From: JANJUO01 sp942492935
GTDB lineage: Bacteria; Bacteroidota; Ignavibacteria; Kapaibacteriales; UBA2268
Length of the DNA stretch: 64,000 nt
NCBI GenBank assembly: GCA_942492935.1
Contig: OW818654.1
Location: forward strand, 1,922,001 to 1,986,000
Reading direction: 5' to 3'
The notes beneath the pieces are model-generated. The model ran no database searches. It was not told the origin of the DNA and saw nothing but the letters and a program-made list of their open reading frames with translations. How positions within the stretch are numbered: the stretch's first letter is position 1; the number at the start of each line of letters is the position of its first letter. Shown one piece after another: positions 25,669 through 34,629 of this stretch. Made by a program: the position numbers and the translations under genes.

Positions 25669-26550
25669 TTAATTTAAAATACTTTTCATTAAAGAATCAA
25701 CTAACAAATACCAGCCATCTACCAAAATAAATAATAATATTTTTATTGGTAATGATATAAGTTGCGGTGGAAGCAAAAACATACCAAGTGACATAAGTGT
25801 ACTTGCTATAATCATATCAAGTACAAGAAATGGAATAAATACCATAAAACCTATTTGAAAAGCAACTCGCAATTCACTTAATGTGTAAGCAGGAATTACA
25901 GTCCAAGTAGAAACTTCAGTTACATCATTTGGTCTATCGGCTCCACTTAATTTTAAGAATAAACCTAAATCTTCTTCCCTTGTTTGACGTAGCATAAATT
26001 CTCTAAATGGTTTAACAATATTCTCAATTGCTTGTTCTTGAGTAATTTCTTCTTTCATATATGGCTGAATTCCTTTGGAATTTGCTTCGTCTAATACAGG
26101 TTGCATTACAAAAAATGTTAGAAATAATGCTAAAGATGTAAGTAATTGATTTGGTGGTTGTGTATGAGTTCCAAGAGCTTGTTTCAAGAAGTGAAATACT
26201 ACTATTATTCTGGTAAAACTTGTCATCATTACTAATATCGAAGGAGCAAGAGTTAATACTGTCATCACTGCAAGTATCTGCAAAGTCAAAACTAAGTCAT
26301 TCTTACCATCAGCCATATCTACATTTACTGATAGCTTAGGTAATGTAATTCCTGTTGCTGGGGCTTGTCCTTGTGAATAAGTAGATGACGAGAATCCAAA
26401 AATTAAAAACAGAATAATACTTGAAGCAACAATTTTTCTGTTTTTTTGAATTAACTGTGAAATAGAATTGTAATATGTTGATAAATTTGTTAATAATTTA
26501 TTCTTAGGTTTAGTATTTTCTTCAATTATATTTGTATCTATATATAGCAT
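25669..26550 (-). CDS. fliP: Flagellar export protein FliP
   Basis: A 293-residue FliP with an N-terminal extension and a first hydrophobic segment at about 41-59. Core motifs are LQILAVMTVLTLAPSILVMMTSFTRIIVV, broken here by family-typical residues, then LGTHTQPPNQLLTSLALFLT and VFIPFLVLDMIIASTLMSLGM. It is the first gene of the fliP-fliQ-fliR-flhB run. fliO and other flagellar genes are not visible. A flagellar rather than injectisome role is preferred because of the FlhB partner. Confidence 0.94.
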   Translation of the reverse strand: MLYIDTNIIEENTKPKNKLLTNLSTYYNSISQLIQKNRKIVASSIILFLIFGFSSSTYSQGQAPATGITLPKLSVNVDMADGKNDLVLTLQILAVMTVLTLAPSILVMMTSFTRIIVVFHFLKQALGTHTQPPNQLLTSLALFLTFFVMQPVLDEANSKGIQPYMKEEITQEQAIENIVKPFREFMLRQTREEDLGLFLKLSGADRPNDVTEVSTWTVIPAYTLSELRVAFQIGFMVFIPFLVLDMIIASTLMSLGMFLLPPQLISLPIKILLFILVDGWYLLVDSLMKSILN

Positions 26551-26738
26551 AATAATATACTTTTTAATGCATAATAATTACCAAATAACTTGTACACAAT
26601 CTACGTACCATAAATAAATTATTTAGCATGTAATATGCTAAATGTATGGAAATAAAAGGAGTTTTGATAGTTGATGAGATAATTGAAATTTTCAAATTTT
26701 GGATAAAAATATACAATTGGCTAATATTATTATAATAG

Positions 26739-27566
26739 CTAATACTTGTAATTAACTAATTCTTTGACACGTTTTTTATAAGTGTAGTTCAAATTATTTT
26801 GATTTGAAGTACTTTTATTTAATTCTTTAATTTCGCTGATAATTCTCATTAATCCACCATTTTCAGTGTATTCAAAATAATGATTACTTTCTGACACGAG
26901 AATTAAACTTTTAACTGAGTTATTTGAGACTGGATTTACAGGAAAATAAGCTTCAAAAATTTTTGAATTAATTTGATTTTTTAAATTTTCATTATCGGTG
27001 ATATTGCTATTTTCAATATATTCATAAGTACCCGTATTTACTAAATAAACAGTTCTAACGAAATTTTCATTTGATTTATTAATATCATCATATAGTTTAA
27101 TTGTATCATTCAAAAGTAATACACTGTCTTGCCAATTATTTCTACTTTTTGATAATATTAACCAGTTATAATTGAAAATTTTATTATAATTGCTATCTAA
27201 AGAACTATTTCTGTATGAAAAATTCTGGAAATTATTAGTATATAATGCTAATAGATTATTGTTTGGTGCAATATTTATTGTATGAGAATAGTTCAAACCC
27301 TCATCATAAATATTTATTTTATAAGAATTGTAATTGTCAATTAATTCAATTTTTTCAACTTTCCATATTTCTTTTTTGGGAGATGAAATCATATTTTCTG
27401 ATTCATCATAGTCAATTACATTATATTCTAATTCTGTACCTATTCTAATTTTAAAATATTTGTATTCTGATAAATTGGATATATTAATTGACTTTTCTAC
27501 TCCCAATGGTTCTGAACAAGAAGTAGTTAGAATAATAATTAATATAAAATATAAGATAAATTTCAT
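26739..27566 (-). CDS. Lipoprotein of unknown function
   Basis: About 275 residues from the chosen ATG, which begins MKFILYFILIIILTTSCSEP, a clean type II signal with Cys at about residue 17. A longer frame exists upstream, but its extra 17 residues precede the signal and look spurious. The mature part is Asn-, Tyr- and Ser-rich with alternating beta-strand-like segments and no known motif. Its EPLGVEKSINIS start resembles the NPLGLEKKVKV start of the META-domain lipoprotein at 28-29 kb, hinting at a shared leader. Confidence 0.65.
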   Translation of the reverse strand: MKFILYFILIIILTTSCSEPLGVEKSINISNLSEYKYFKIRIGTELEYNVIDYDESENMISSPKKEIWKVEKIELIDNYNSYKINIYDEGLNYSHTINIAPNNNLLALYTNNFQNFSYRNSSLDSNYNKIFNYNWLILSKSRNNWQDSVLLLNDTIKLYDDINKSNENFVRTVYLVNTGTYEYIENSNITDNENLKNQINSKIFEAYFPVNPVSNNSVKSLILVSESNHYFEYTENGGLMRIISEIKELNKSTSNQNNLNYTYKKRVKELVNYKY

Positions 27567-27629
27567 ATTTAAAAAAAATATAGTATTAAAAAAAATCGCT
27601 CTTGACCATTCAATCAATGGAGAAAATTC

Positions 27630-27702
27630 AAATCCCCTGCCCCCTTTATTTAAGGGGGAAAAATTCCTTACCCCCTTTTTTTAAAGGGGGCAGGGGGATT
27701 TT
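27630..27702. repeat. G/C-run palindrome family, composite copy
   Basis: Two facing elements share the outer sequence AATCCCCnTGCCCCC and its complement, with central A/T runs. Together they form a long imperfect hairpin from CCCCTGCCCCCTTT to AAAGGGGGCAGGGGG. A related single copy lies at 27976-28011 (CCCCTTTTTT...AAAAGGGGGTAGGGGG). Such elements are dispersed intergenic repeats, with no coding sense. Confidence 0.75.
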
Positions 27703-27712
27703 TACCTTTACC

Positions 27713-27946
27713 ATTCTGAACTTGTTTCAGTACCCCATCCTAACCTTCCCCGAGGGGAAGGAATATATGTAAAGTCCTCCCCTTGGGGAGGATTTAGGTG
27801 GGGTTTCGTATTTCATTCTGAACTTGTTTCAGAATCCATCCTCAAAATTTGTCATTCAGAACTTGTTTCAGAATCCAATCCTCCAAATTTGTCATTCTGA
27901 ACTTGTTTCAGAATCCATTTCTTAGATGCTGAACTTAATTCAGCAT
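27713..27946. repeat. Cluster of ATTCTGAA-type palindromes
   Basis: At least three copies of ATTCTGAA-cttgt-TTCAGAAT lie at 27815-27835, 27854-27874 (one change) and 27894-27914. A half-decayed copy sits at 27713 and a variant ATGCTGAA-cttaa-TTCAGCAT at 27926-27946. Spacing between the closest copies is about 40 bases. The same element occurs in the other orientation at 42280-42300. A 64-codon minus-strand frame through the cluster is an artefact of the repeats. Confidence 0.85.
27733..27807. repeat. Nested palindrome CCCCATCCTAA ... TTTAGGTGGGGT
   Basis: Outer complementary arms flank two inner palindromes, CTTCCCCGAGGGGAAG and TCCTCCCCTTGGGGAGGA. This nested layout is a third repeat family within 400 bases. 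It contains no reading frame with gene character. Confidence 0.7.
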
Positions 27947-27975
27947 GACAATCTTGAAAATCTTCATTCTGAATT

Positions 27976-28011
27976 CCTTTCCCCTTTTTTAAAAGGGGGT
28001 AGGGGGATTTA
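27976..28011. repeat. G/C-run palindrome, single copy
   Basis: CCCCTTTTTT and AAAAGGGG pair, and GGTAGGGGG follows. It is a relative of the composite element at 27630-27702. It closes the repeat mosaic just before the terminator-like hairpin of the downstream minus-strand gene. Confidence 0.65.
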
Positions 28012-28048
28012 TCTGAATGTTTATCCAAAGAACAAGAAAACATCATAA

Positions 28049-28082
28049 ATGGGGCTGTCTCAATATATTAATAAAGCCCCAT
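28049..28082 (-). terminator. Candidate terminator of the META lipoprotein gene
   Basis: Arms ATGGGGCT and AGCCCCAT pair perfectly around an 18-base loop, 41 bases downstream of the minus-strand gene's stop. The tail is only mildly T-rich on that strand, so termination is plausible but not certain. Confidence 0.5.
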
Positions 28083-28122
28083 ATTTATAATAACATATTG
28101 ATTACGGCATTAATAATAATGA

Positions 28123-29445
28123 TTACTTCGATAATACAAATGTCATCACATTCATATTAGAGTCAGAACTCATGATATTGAGAATTGTCTTATCAGTAAA
28201 ATAATACTTGTAAGCACCATTTAGACCCATCATAAACTCTGATGTCATAAAACAATTCATTTTTGTTGAACCTAAATTACCAATACCCATATAACCGTTA
28301 TCTGCTTTGTAAATTCCTTTGAATTCATTGCAACCTGCTTTGCCTGAGAAATTCAGATTAGAATCAAATGATATATAGAAATTTTCAGGTGTGAAATATG
28401 GTTCTTCCTTAAAGAATTGAATATCTTGAAATTTAACTGTTTCGCCAGTAGCGTTAGTCCATGAATAAAGTTCCCATTTTGAATTCTGCAATTCATTAAT
28501 TGGATTATTATTGCCATCATCATCAGGATTACCGCTCAATTTTTCGATTCTTGAAGGTACAAATTCAACCTTAGTATCATACTTAGGTACTGATACAATA
28601 TGCACAGGATAACCAATATCATCAGTTCCAATTTCAGGAATGTAAAGAACTGAATAAACATAAATTGTACCATTCATCATCAAAACTTTTTCAATTGATA
28701 ATTTATTGCTACCACTTGATTGTGTACCTGCATGAAGTACAAGTATCATTTCTTTATTGAAATCAATTTTTGGTAATTTAATACCTATTGGATTACCATT
28801 AGCATCATATTGATTAGTTTTGTAACTTTTAATAAAATTATCTGCATCTGATTGATTTTTCAATACACTATTGAATGAACCGTCACTAATTACTTCGTGT
28901 GAACCTTGAATTAATGTAACAAATGGAATTCCAAAATTATCATCTACAGGTTCTTGCTTAACGATTTCTCTTTTCGCGAATTCAACTGGCAAATCAGATT
29001 TTAATATTTTTACAATATGTACTGGATAGCCAATATCTGTTGTACCAATTGAAGAAATTACTTCTTTAGCATAAACAGTGATTTGCTTGCCGTTAGAATA
29101 TACTGATTTTACTTCGATATAATCTGAACCACTTGAACGCATACCGCAGCCAACAACAATAAGCATCTCTTTTTCAAAATCAACTTGAGCAGATATTTTT
29201 GTAAATGGTCTTGCAGAAATATGTGGTAAGTATTTCATTACGAAGTCATCTAACTCATTTGAGTTACTAATTGTTAAGTTGTAGTCTCCGTCAGCAGCGA
29301 ATATTAGTCTGGATTCCTGCAAAACGGTCTTAAAGTCTAAAGATGTAGTTACTTTGACCTTTTTTTCTAATCCTAATGGATTATCACAGCTATTGAACAA
29401 AACAAGCATTGCAAGTAATGCTACAAATAAACTTAGCTTTTTCAT
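28123..29445 (-). CDS. Lipoprotein with two PrcB-like domains and a META domain
   Basis: A 440-residue lipoprotein with lipobox FNSC. Two repeated domains (about 55-165 and 190-305) share the pattern 'ID/DFNKEMILVL.AG..SSGS..L.I..V' and 'IGTDDIGYPVHIV', resembling the PrcB C-terminal fold. A C-terminal META/HslJ-like domain (about 328-440) has SKWELYSW, FSGKAGCNEFKGIY and LGSTKMNC. META domains are common in secreted stress proteins. The protein probably faces the periplasm or outer membrane. The role of the doubled PrcB-like domain is unknown. A sigma/anti-sigma pair lies upstream on the same strand. Confidence 0.75.
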   Translation of the reverse strand: MKKLSLFVALLAMLVLFNSCDNPLGLEKKVKVTTSLDFKTVLQESRLIFAADGDYNLTISNSNELDDFVMKYLPHISARPFTKISAQVDFEKEMLIVVGCGMRSSGSDYIEVKSVYSNGKQITVYAKEVISSIGTTDIGYPVHIVKILKSDLPVEFAKREIVKQEPVDDNFGIPFVTLIQGSHEVISDGSFNSVLKNQSDADNFIKSYKTNQYDANGNPIGIKLPKIDFNKEMILVLHAGTQSSGSNKLSIEKVLMMNGTIYVYSVLYIPEIGTDDIGYPVHIVSVPKYDTKVEFVPSRIEKLSGNPDDDGNNNPINELQNSKWELYSWTNATGETVKFQDIQFFKEEPYFTPENFYISFDSNLNFSGKAGCNEFKGIYKADNGYMGIGNLGSTKMNCFMTSEFMMGLNGAYKYYFTDKTILNIMSSDSNMNVMTFVLSK

Positions 29446-29471
29446 AAAAAACTCCTAAAAAAATAAGAAAA

Positions 29472-30689
29472 TTAAAAACTATAACTAATACCGTAATTAA
29501 TACCAATCTTAGATGAATTGAAATTTGTACTTTGGAAATTATAGAATAAATTGCTGTACTCCATACCAAGAATAAATTTTAATTCTTGATTAAACTTATA
29601 TTGAAATCCTGTCATAAATCTACCAATAAAACCAACATTAGTTCCACCAACAGTTACTTGAGCAATTGGTTTGAAATTTTCAAAAACATCATATCCATAT
29701 CTTAACAAAAAACTGTAAGAAGTAAAATTTGGCTGTTGTTCATATACGTTTAATTGCCCCATTTTATCTGAACCTTGGAACTTTTGAAAAAATGTTTCCT
29801 GCCTCAAATCAAATCCAACTGCAAAATTCTGATTAAAATTATATAAACCACTAATAGCTGTATTATTAAATTCTGCAATTTTTGAAGGAGTAATTGTTTC
29901 AACTTGCGTATTCCAATGTTGAGAACTTCTTATTTCAAATTCAATTTTTAAGTTATCATCTGATTGTATAAATATGTTATCAAAAGGTGAATATTCAAAC
30001 GAAGGTAATTCTTGATTTGATAATTTTTTAAATTCATTAGAATTAACACTCAAAATAATTGGTTCATTTTTGATAGAATTAATAACTATTTCACTATTGT
30101 TTATTTGACTATTCTTGTCCTGTTCAGTCTTTTCAATATAAATAGGTCTATCAATGTAAATATATTTAATATTTGGATTCGTAGAATTTGATTTGTTATC
30201 TACCAATTCGTTTGAATTTACAGTCGGAATTGATGAATTTTGTATTGTTGAATCATTTTCAATTAAAACTTGACTATTAAATTTCTGATTCTGATTTAAA
30301 TTTTCTTTGTTACTGAAAAAATTAAATGGATTGAAAAATAATAAGAACAATGCGGCAGTTGTCAATGTAGCAACAGAAGCACCAATTATTGATTGCGAAT
30401 ATTTGGAAACAGTTAAGCCAATTCCAGCAATTAGTTTTCCAGAAGTTGCAGTTGCAACATTTGCCCCAGCAAGTGGTAACCCAATTGCAGAAAAAATTGC
30501 ATTAGTTGAACTTTCGTTTACAGCAAATAAACTTCTATTATTCTTTATAGCAGAATTAAAAGAAAGTAATTGTTTAAATTCGCTTCTTAATTCTTCATTG
30601 ATTGCCAATTCCGAAAAAAGCAAAGTTTCTTGCTCATTGTCAAGCACCCCATCTGCAAGGTCGGATAGTAAATCAAATTTATCCATCAC
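29472..30689 (-). CDS. Putative anti-sigma factor with barrel-like C-terminus
   Basis: A 405-residue protein encoded 15 bases after an ECF sigma gene. Residues 1-50 are helical and acidic (LLSDLADGVLDNEQETLLFS), like the cytosolic anti-sigma domain. A Gly/Ala-rich hydrophobic stretch leads to a membrane segment at about 101-120. Then come an Asn/Ser-rich linker and, from about 250, alternating aromatic beta strands ending in the final Phe (INYGISYSF), like an outer-membrane barrel. No CHCC zinc motif is present. Anti-sigma function is inferred from order and topology; the tail may sense envelope state. Confidence 0.6.
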   Translation of the reverse strand: MMDKFDLLSDLADGVLDNEQETLLFSELAINEELRSEFKQLLSFNSAIKNNRSLFAVNESSTNAIFSAIGLPLAGANVATATSGKLIAGIGLTVSKYSQSIIGASVATLTTAALFLLFFNPFNFFSNKENLNQNQKFNSQVLIENDSTIQNSSIPTVNSNELVDNKSNSTNPNIKYIYIDRPIYIEKTEQDKNSQINNSEIVINSIKNEPIILSVNSNEFKKLSNQELPSFEYSPFDNIFIQSDDNLKIEFEIRSSQHWNTQVETITPSKIAEFNNTAISGLYNFNQNFAVGFDLRQETFFQKFQGSDKMGQLNVYEQQPNFTSYSFLLRYGYDVFENFKPIAQVTVGGTNVGFIGRFMTGFQYKFNQELKFILGMEYSNLFYNFQSTNFNSSKIGINYGISYSF

Positions 30690-30704
30690 TTTTTCTCTTA
30701 ATAA

Positions 30705-31268
30705 TTAACTGTTTTTTGATAAATCTTTTAAATATGGACTCAAAACCTGAATGATTTTTTGTTTTGCTCTTAAAGCACGAACTTTGGCATTATCTGCTGT
30801 AATTTCAAGTTTTTCACCAATTTGAGCGTAACTCAATCCTTCAAATTCTCGTAAAATAAATATTTCTCTATAATCAGCATCAATCAAATCTAAAGAAGTA
30901 ATAATCAGTTCAAGTAATTCCTTATTGTCATATTTTCTGTTCGCATCTTCTGTAAGTGTTCCATCTTCTATCTGTACATTGTTTTTTTTTAATTTCAAAT
31001 AGTTGAAACTCAAATTTTTTGCTATTGTTGTTAAATAGCCAGGTAAATTAGTTATCTCTGTGTTTTTATTTATAGACTGATAAAACTTAATAAATGTTTC
31101 CTGAAAAATATCTTCAGCAACATCTCTTTGATAAATTATGCATCTACAATAAGCAGAAATCAAAGAACTATAGCGTCTGTATATCTCTTTGAAAGCAAGC
31201 TCAATTAATTTTTTGCTTCCTTTCAAACATTCAACCAACTCTTTATCTGTATATCTTTCTATATTCAT
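30705..31268 (-). CDS. ECF RNA polymerase sigma factor
   Basis: A 187-residue sigma-70 family factor. Region 2 covers about 20-90: AFKEIYRRYSSLISAYC, DVAEDIFQETFIKFYQ and LPGYLTTIAKNLSFNYLK. Region 4 covers about 120-175: IDADYREIFILREFEGLSYAQI, split here between helices, with the HTH EKLEITADNAKVRALRAKQK. Regions 1 and 3 are absent. It should be held by the membrane protein encoded directly downstream. Confidence 0.92.
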   Translation of the reverse strand: MNIERYTDKELVECLKGSKKLIELAFKEIYRRYSSLISAYCRCIIYQRDVAEDIFQETFIKFYQSINKNTEITNLPGYLTTIAKNLSFNYLKLKKNNVQIEDGTLTEDANRKYDNKELLELIITSLDLIDADYREIFILREFEGLSYAQIGEKLEITADNAKVRALRAKQKIIQVLSPYLKDLSKNS

Positions 31269-31413
31269 AACTCATAATCGAATTTCAACCCATTCAATTG
31301 TATGACAATTCAAATTAAAAAAAGGAACAGATTATTTAAAAGTTTTTTTTACAATAATTATTTTGAATAAACGATTAATTTATGGATTGAAAATATGAAC
31401 ATGGATTATACTT

Positions 31414-32349
31414 ATGTCATTACCAGGCAATAGAACACATATAAGATTTGATTGGGCAGCAAAGCAAATACTGAGAAGTAAGGCAAATTTTGGTATTTTG
31501 GAAGGATTTCTATCTGAATTATTTAATGAAGATGTGAAAATCCAGAAAATACTTTCGGAAGAAGGCAATGCTAATTCTCAAGTCGATAAAACAAATCAAG
31601 TTGATTTATTAGTGGAAAATTCTAAAGGAGAACTGCTCATCGTAGAAATTCAAAATACAAAAGAGCTGGATTATCTATTTAGAATAATTTTCAGTAATTC
31701 AAAAGTAATAACAGATTATATGAATCTTGGTGATTCATATTCAAATGTGAAGAAAGTAATTACAATCAGCATAATTTATTTTAATTTTGGACAAGGTGAA
31801 GATTATCTTTACAAAGGTGAAACAAGTTTTATAGGAGTAAATTATAAAGATGTATTTCAATTGAGCGAAGAACAGAAAGCATTATTCAATAAAAATAGTG
31901 TTGAAGATATTTTTCCATTCCATTATTTGATTCGAGTAAATCAATTTGACGATATTGCAAAAAATACAATTGATGAATGGATATATTTCTTCAAAAATAG
32001 TGAAATACCAGATGATTTTAAAGCAAAGGGTATAACTGAAGCGAGAGAAAAATTAAAAACATTGTCAATGAGCAAGAAAGAATTAAGAGAATATGACCGC
32101 TATTTAGATGAATTAAGTTCAAATGCAAGCTATGCAGAAACAATCAGATTCGAACAAGAATGGAACGCCAGAATGGAAGGTAAGAAAGAAGGCATAGAAA
32201 TAGGAGTGAGACAAGGAATTGAAAAAGAAAAGAAGGAAACAGTATTAAATTCTCATCAAGCTGGTTTATCAGTTGATATCATCTCCCAAATAACGAATTT
32301 AAGTATTGAAGAAATAGAATTAATTATTGAAGAAAATTCAAATAAATGA
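31414..32349 (+). CDS. Rpn family nuclease, tandem copy 1
   Basis: A 311-residue Rpn/PDDEXK_2 protein. The N-terminus IRFDWAAKQILRSKANFGIL is diagnostic. Catalytic motif: D64 (NQVDLLVE) and E78-x-Q80 (LIVEIQNT). The C-terminus has EGKKEGIEIG-type charged repeats and a short helix-turn-helix-like SVDIISQITNLSIEEIE. It is nearly identical to the next gene over its first 260 residues, so the duplication is recent or kept similar by gene conversion. Likely a mobile or recombination-promoting nuclease. Confidence 0.88.
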   Translation: MSLPGNRTHIRFDWAAKQILRSKANFGILEGFLSELFNEDVKIQKILSEEGNANSQVDKTNQVDLLVENSKGELLIVEIQNTKELDYLFRIIFSNSKVITDYMNLGDSYSNVKKVITISIIYFNFGQGEDYLYKGETSFIGVNYKDVFQLSEEQKALFNKNSVEDIFPFHYLIRVNQFDDIAKNTIDEWIYFFKNSEIPDDFKAKGITEAREKLKTLSMSKKELREYDRYLDELSSNASYAETIRFEQEWNARMEGKKEGIEIGVRQGIEKEKKETVLNSHQAGLSVDIISQITNLSIEEIELIIEENSNK

Positions 32350-32372
32350 TTATATATTGAGTTGAGAAAATT

Positions 32373-33323
32373 ATGTCATTACCAGGCAATAGAACACATA
32401 TAAGATTTGATTGGGCAGCTAAGAAAATACTGAGAAGTAAAGCAAATTTTGGTATTTTGGAGGGTTTTCTATCTGAATTATTCAATGAAGATGTTAAAAT
32501 ACAGAAAATTCTTTCGGAAGAAGGTAACGCCAATTCTCAAGCCGATAAAACAAATCGAGTTGATTTATTAGTGGAAAACTCCAAAGGAGAACTGCTCATC
32601 GTAGAAATTCAAAATACAAAAGAGCTGGATTATCTATTTAGAATAATTTTCAGTACTTCAAAAGTAATAACAGATTATATGAATCTTGGTGATTCATATT
32701 CAAATGTGAAGAAAGTAATTACAATCAGTATAATTTATTTTAATTTTGGACAAGGCGAGGACTACCTTTATAAAGGTGAAACAAGTTTTATCGGTGTAAA
32801 TTATAAAGACGTATTTCAATTGAGCGAAGAACAGAAAGCATTATTCAATAAAAATAGTGTTGAAGATATTTTTCCATTCCATTATTTGATTCGAGTAAAT
32901 CAATTTGACGATATTGCAAAAAATACGATTGATGAATGGATATATTTCTTCAAAAATAGTGAGATACCAGATGATTTTAAAGCAAAGGGTATAACAGAAG
33001 CGAGAGAAAAATTAAAAACATTGTCAATGAGCAAGAAAGAATTAAGAGAATATGACCGCTATTTAGATGAATTAAGTTCAAATGCAAGCTATGCAGAAAC
33101 AATCAGATTTGAACAAGAATGGAACGCCAGAATGGAAGGTAAGAAAGAAGGCATAGAAATAGGAGAAAAGAAAGGCATAGAAATAGGAGTGAAACAAGGA
33201 ATTGAAAAAGAAAAAAAAGAAACAGTATTAAATTCTCATAAAGCTGGATTATCAATTGATATTATCTCACAAATAACAAATTTAAGTATTGAAGAAATTA
33301 ATTTTATTATAAAGGAAAAATAA
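32373..33323 (+). CDS. Rpn family nuclease, tandem copy 2
   Basis: A 316-residue near-duplicate of the preceding gene, with D64 and E78-x-Q80 conserved. It carries one extra eight-residue unit (EKKGIEIG, 24 bases) in the C-terminal charged repeat, and its C-terminus is slightly shorter. The 23-base spacer upstream and the first codons (MSLPGNRTHIRFDWAAK) match copy 1. A substrate-binding lipoprotein gene begins three bases after its stop. Confidence 0.88.
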   Translation: MSLPGNRTHIRFDWAAKKILRSKANFGILEGFLSELFNEDVKIQKILSEEGNANSQADKTNRVDLLVENSKGELLIVEIQNTKELDYLFRIIFSTSKVITDYMNLGDSYSNVKKVITISIIYFNFGQGEDYLYKGETSFIGVNYKDVFQLSEEQKALFNKNSVEDIFPFHYLIRVNQFDDIAKNTIDEWIYFFKNSEIPDDFKAKGITEAREKLKTLSMSKKELREYDRYLDELSSNASYAETIRFEQEWNARMEGKKEGIEIGEKKGIEIGVKQGIEKEKKETVLNSHKAGLSIDIISQITNLSIEEINFIIKEK

Positions 33324-33325
33324 AG

Positions 33326-34573
33326 ATGAAAAAATCAAATTTTGCAATTTTCTTTAGTCTAATGGTTTTGATTGCATTATTAATAAGTTCTTGCTCAGAC
33401 GACCCAGTTAACAATGATGAAAAACCTACAATTAAAATTGGTGTTCTTTTACCAGAGACAGGTTCCGGTGCTTCAACTGGGGAAAGTATGAAACTTGCTT
33501 TGGAATACTTGAAAAATCATTATTTAACTACTATGGTAAACTACCTTTTTTATTTAGATTTTGAATATTATAACACTGAAACAAATCCAGAAAAGTGTTT
33601 GACGGGAATTAAATATTTCAATTCTAAAAATATCAAAATCATAATTGGACCATATTCAAGTGCCGAACTCGAAGCAATTGCCGATTATGTAAAAGCAAAT
33701 AATATGATTGTAATGAGCCCTTCGAGTGTAGCAATTTCTTTGGCTAATCATAATGATAATATCTTTAGATTTGCCCCAAATGATTCTGCTCAAGCAAGTG
33801 CTGTTCATAAGTATTTAGAAACAAAAGGTATCCAATATCTCACAGGCATTTACAGAAATGATGTATGGGGAAAAGACTTAACTCAACATATTACACAGAA
33901 CAGATTTTTTGATGGCAATTTCACAAATAATTTCTATGGATACAAAACGAATTTAACCGATTTAAATTCAAATGTTGATATGCTTCGAGAAAATGTAAAA
34001 CTTTATAAAGATTTGTCGAAAGATATGAAACAACTTGCAATTTATTTTGCTACTTTTGGTGAAGGAACGGAGATTATTGAAAAAATAGTGGAATCTTCTA
34101 TTTCTGCTAATCAAGATTTAAGATTGATTGGAAGTTCAGCTTTTGCTAATAATTCTTCATTATTAACAAAAGAAAAAGCTGCAAACTATGCTATTTCTGC
34201 AAATTTGGTATGCCCGGTTTTTGCAATCCCAAAAGAAAATGAAGCGAATCCATTATTTACATATTTAACAACTCAGCTTGGCAGAACTCCTGAAAGTTAT
34301 GCAATTGTTGCTTATGATATTGCCGCACTGCTTTATGGAATAATAAGAGAAACAAATTATTACGAAAACAAGAATCTAAACAACATTCTTTCCAATATTG
34401 AAAAATATGCGAAAGAATCCACTGGAATTAGTGGCGAAATGGAATTAAATTCAAACGGGGATAGAAAATACGGAAATTATGCTTTTTTGGGAGTTAGGAA
34501 AAGTGGTTCAACTTATCAATGGTTCACAAAAGCAATTTATGACTATAAAACAGGAAAAATTATCGAATATTAA
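33326..34573 (+). CDS. Periplasmic binding lipoprotein, branched-chain amino acid type
   Basis: A 415-residue protein with lipobox SSC (LIALLISSCSDDP). The fold is Peripla_BP_6: TIKIGVLLPETGSGASTGES, then IKIIIGPYSSAELEAIADYV and YAIVAYDIAALLYGII. It binds an unknown small molecule in the periplasm. No ABC permease is near. The start is three bases after the Rpn duplicate, so the two are probably cotranscribed although unrelated. A strong terminator follows. Confidence 0.85.
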   Translation: MKKSNFAIFFSLMVLIALLISSCSDDPVNNDEKPTIKIGVLLPETGSGASTGESMKLALEYLKNHYLTTMVNYLFYLDFEYYNTETNPEKCLTGIKYFNSKNIKIIIGPYSSAELEAIADYVKANNMIVMSPSSVAISLANHNDNIFRFAPNDSAQASAVHKYLETKGIQYLTGIYRNDVWGKDLTQHITQNRFFDGNFTNNFYGYKTNLTDLNSNVDMLRENVKLYKDLSKDMKQLAIYFATFGEGTEIIEKIVESSISANQDLRLIGSSAFANNSSLLTKEKAANYAISANLVCPVFAIPKENEANPLFTYLTTQLGRTPESYAIVAYDIAALLYGIIRETNYYENKNLNNILSNIEKYAKESTGISGEMELNSNGDRKYGNYAFLGVRKSGSTYQWFTKAIYDYKTGKIIEY

Positions 34574-34629
34574 GCAGCCCTAAATATTAGTTTAGTTAGA
34601 TAGAAATTATTTAAATTGTAAATTCATAG

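Noticed and set aside
23496..26550. Non-flagellar type III secretion gate
   Set aside because: FlhB/FliP/FliQ/FliR sequence motifs and order are flagellar, and no injectisome gene is present.
27852..28046. 64-codon frame as a small protein
   Set aside because: It is produced by the palindromic repeats; its repeated residues come from the elements themselves.
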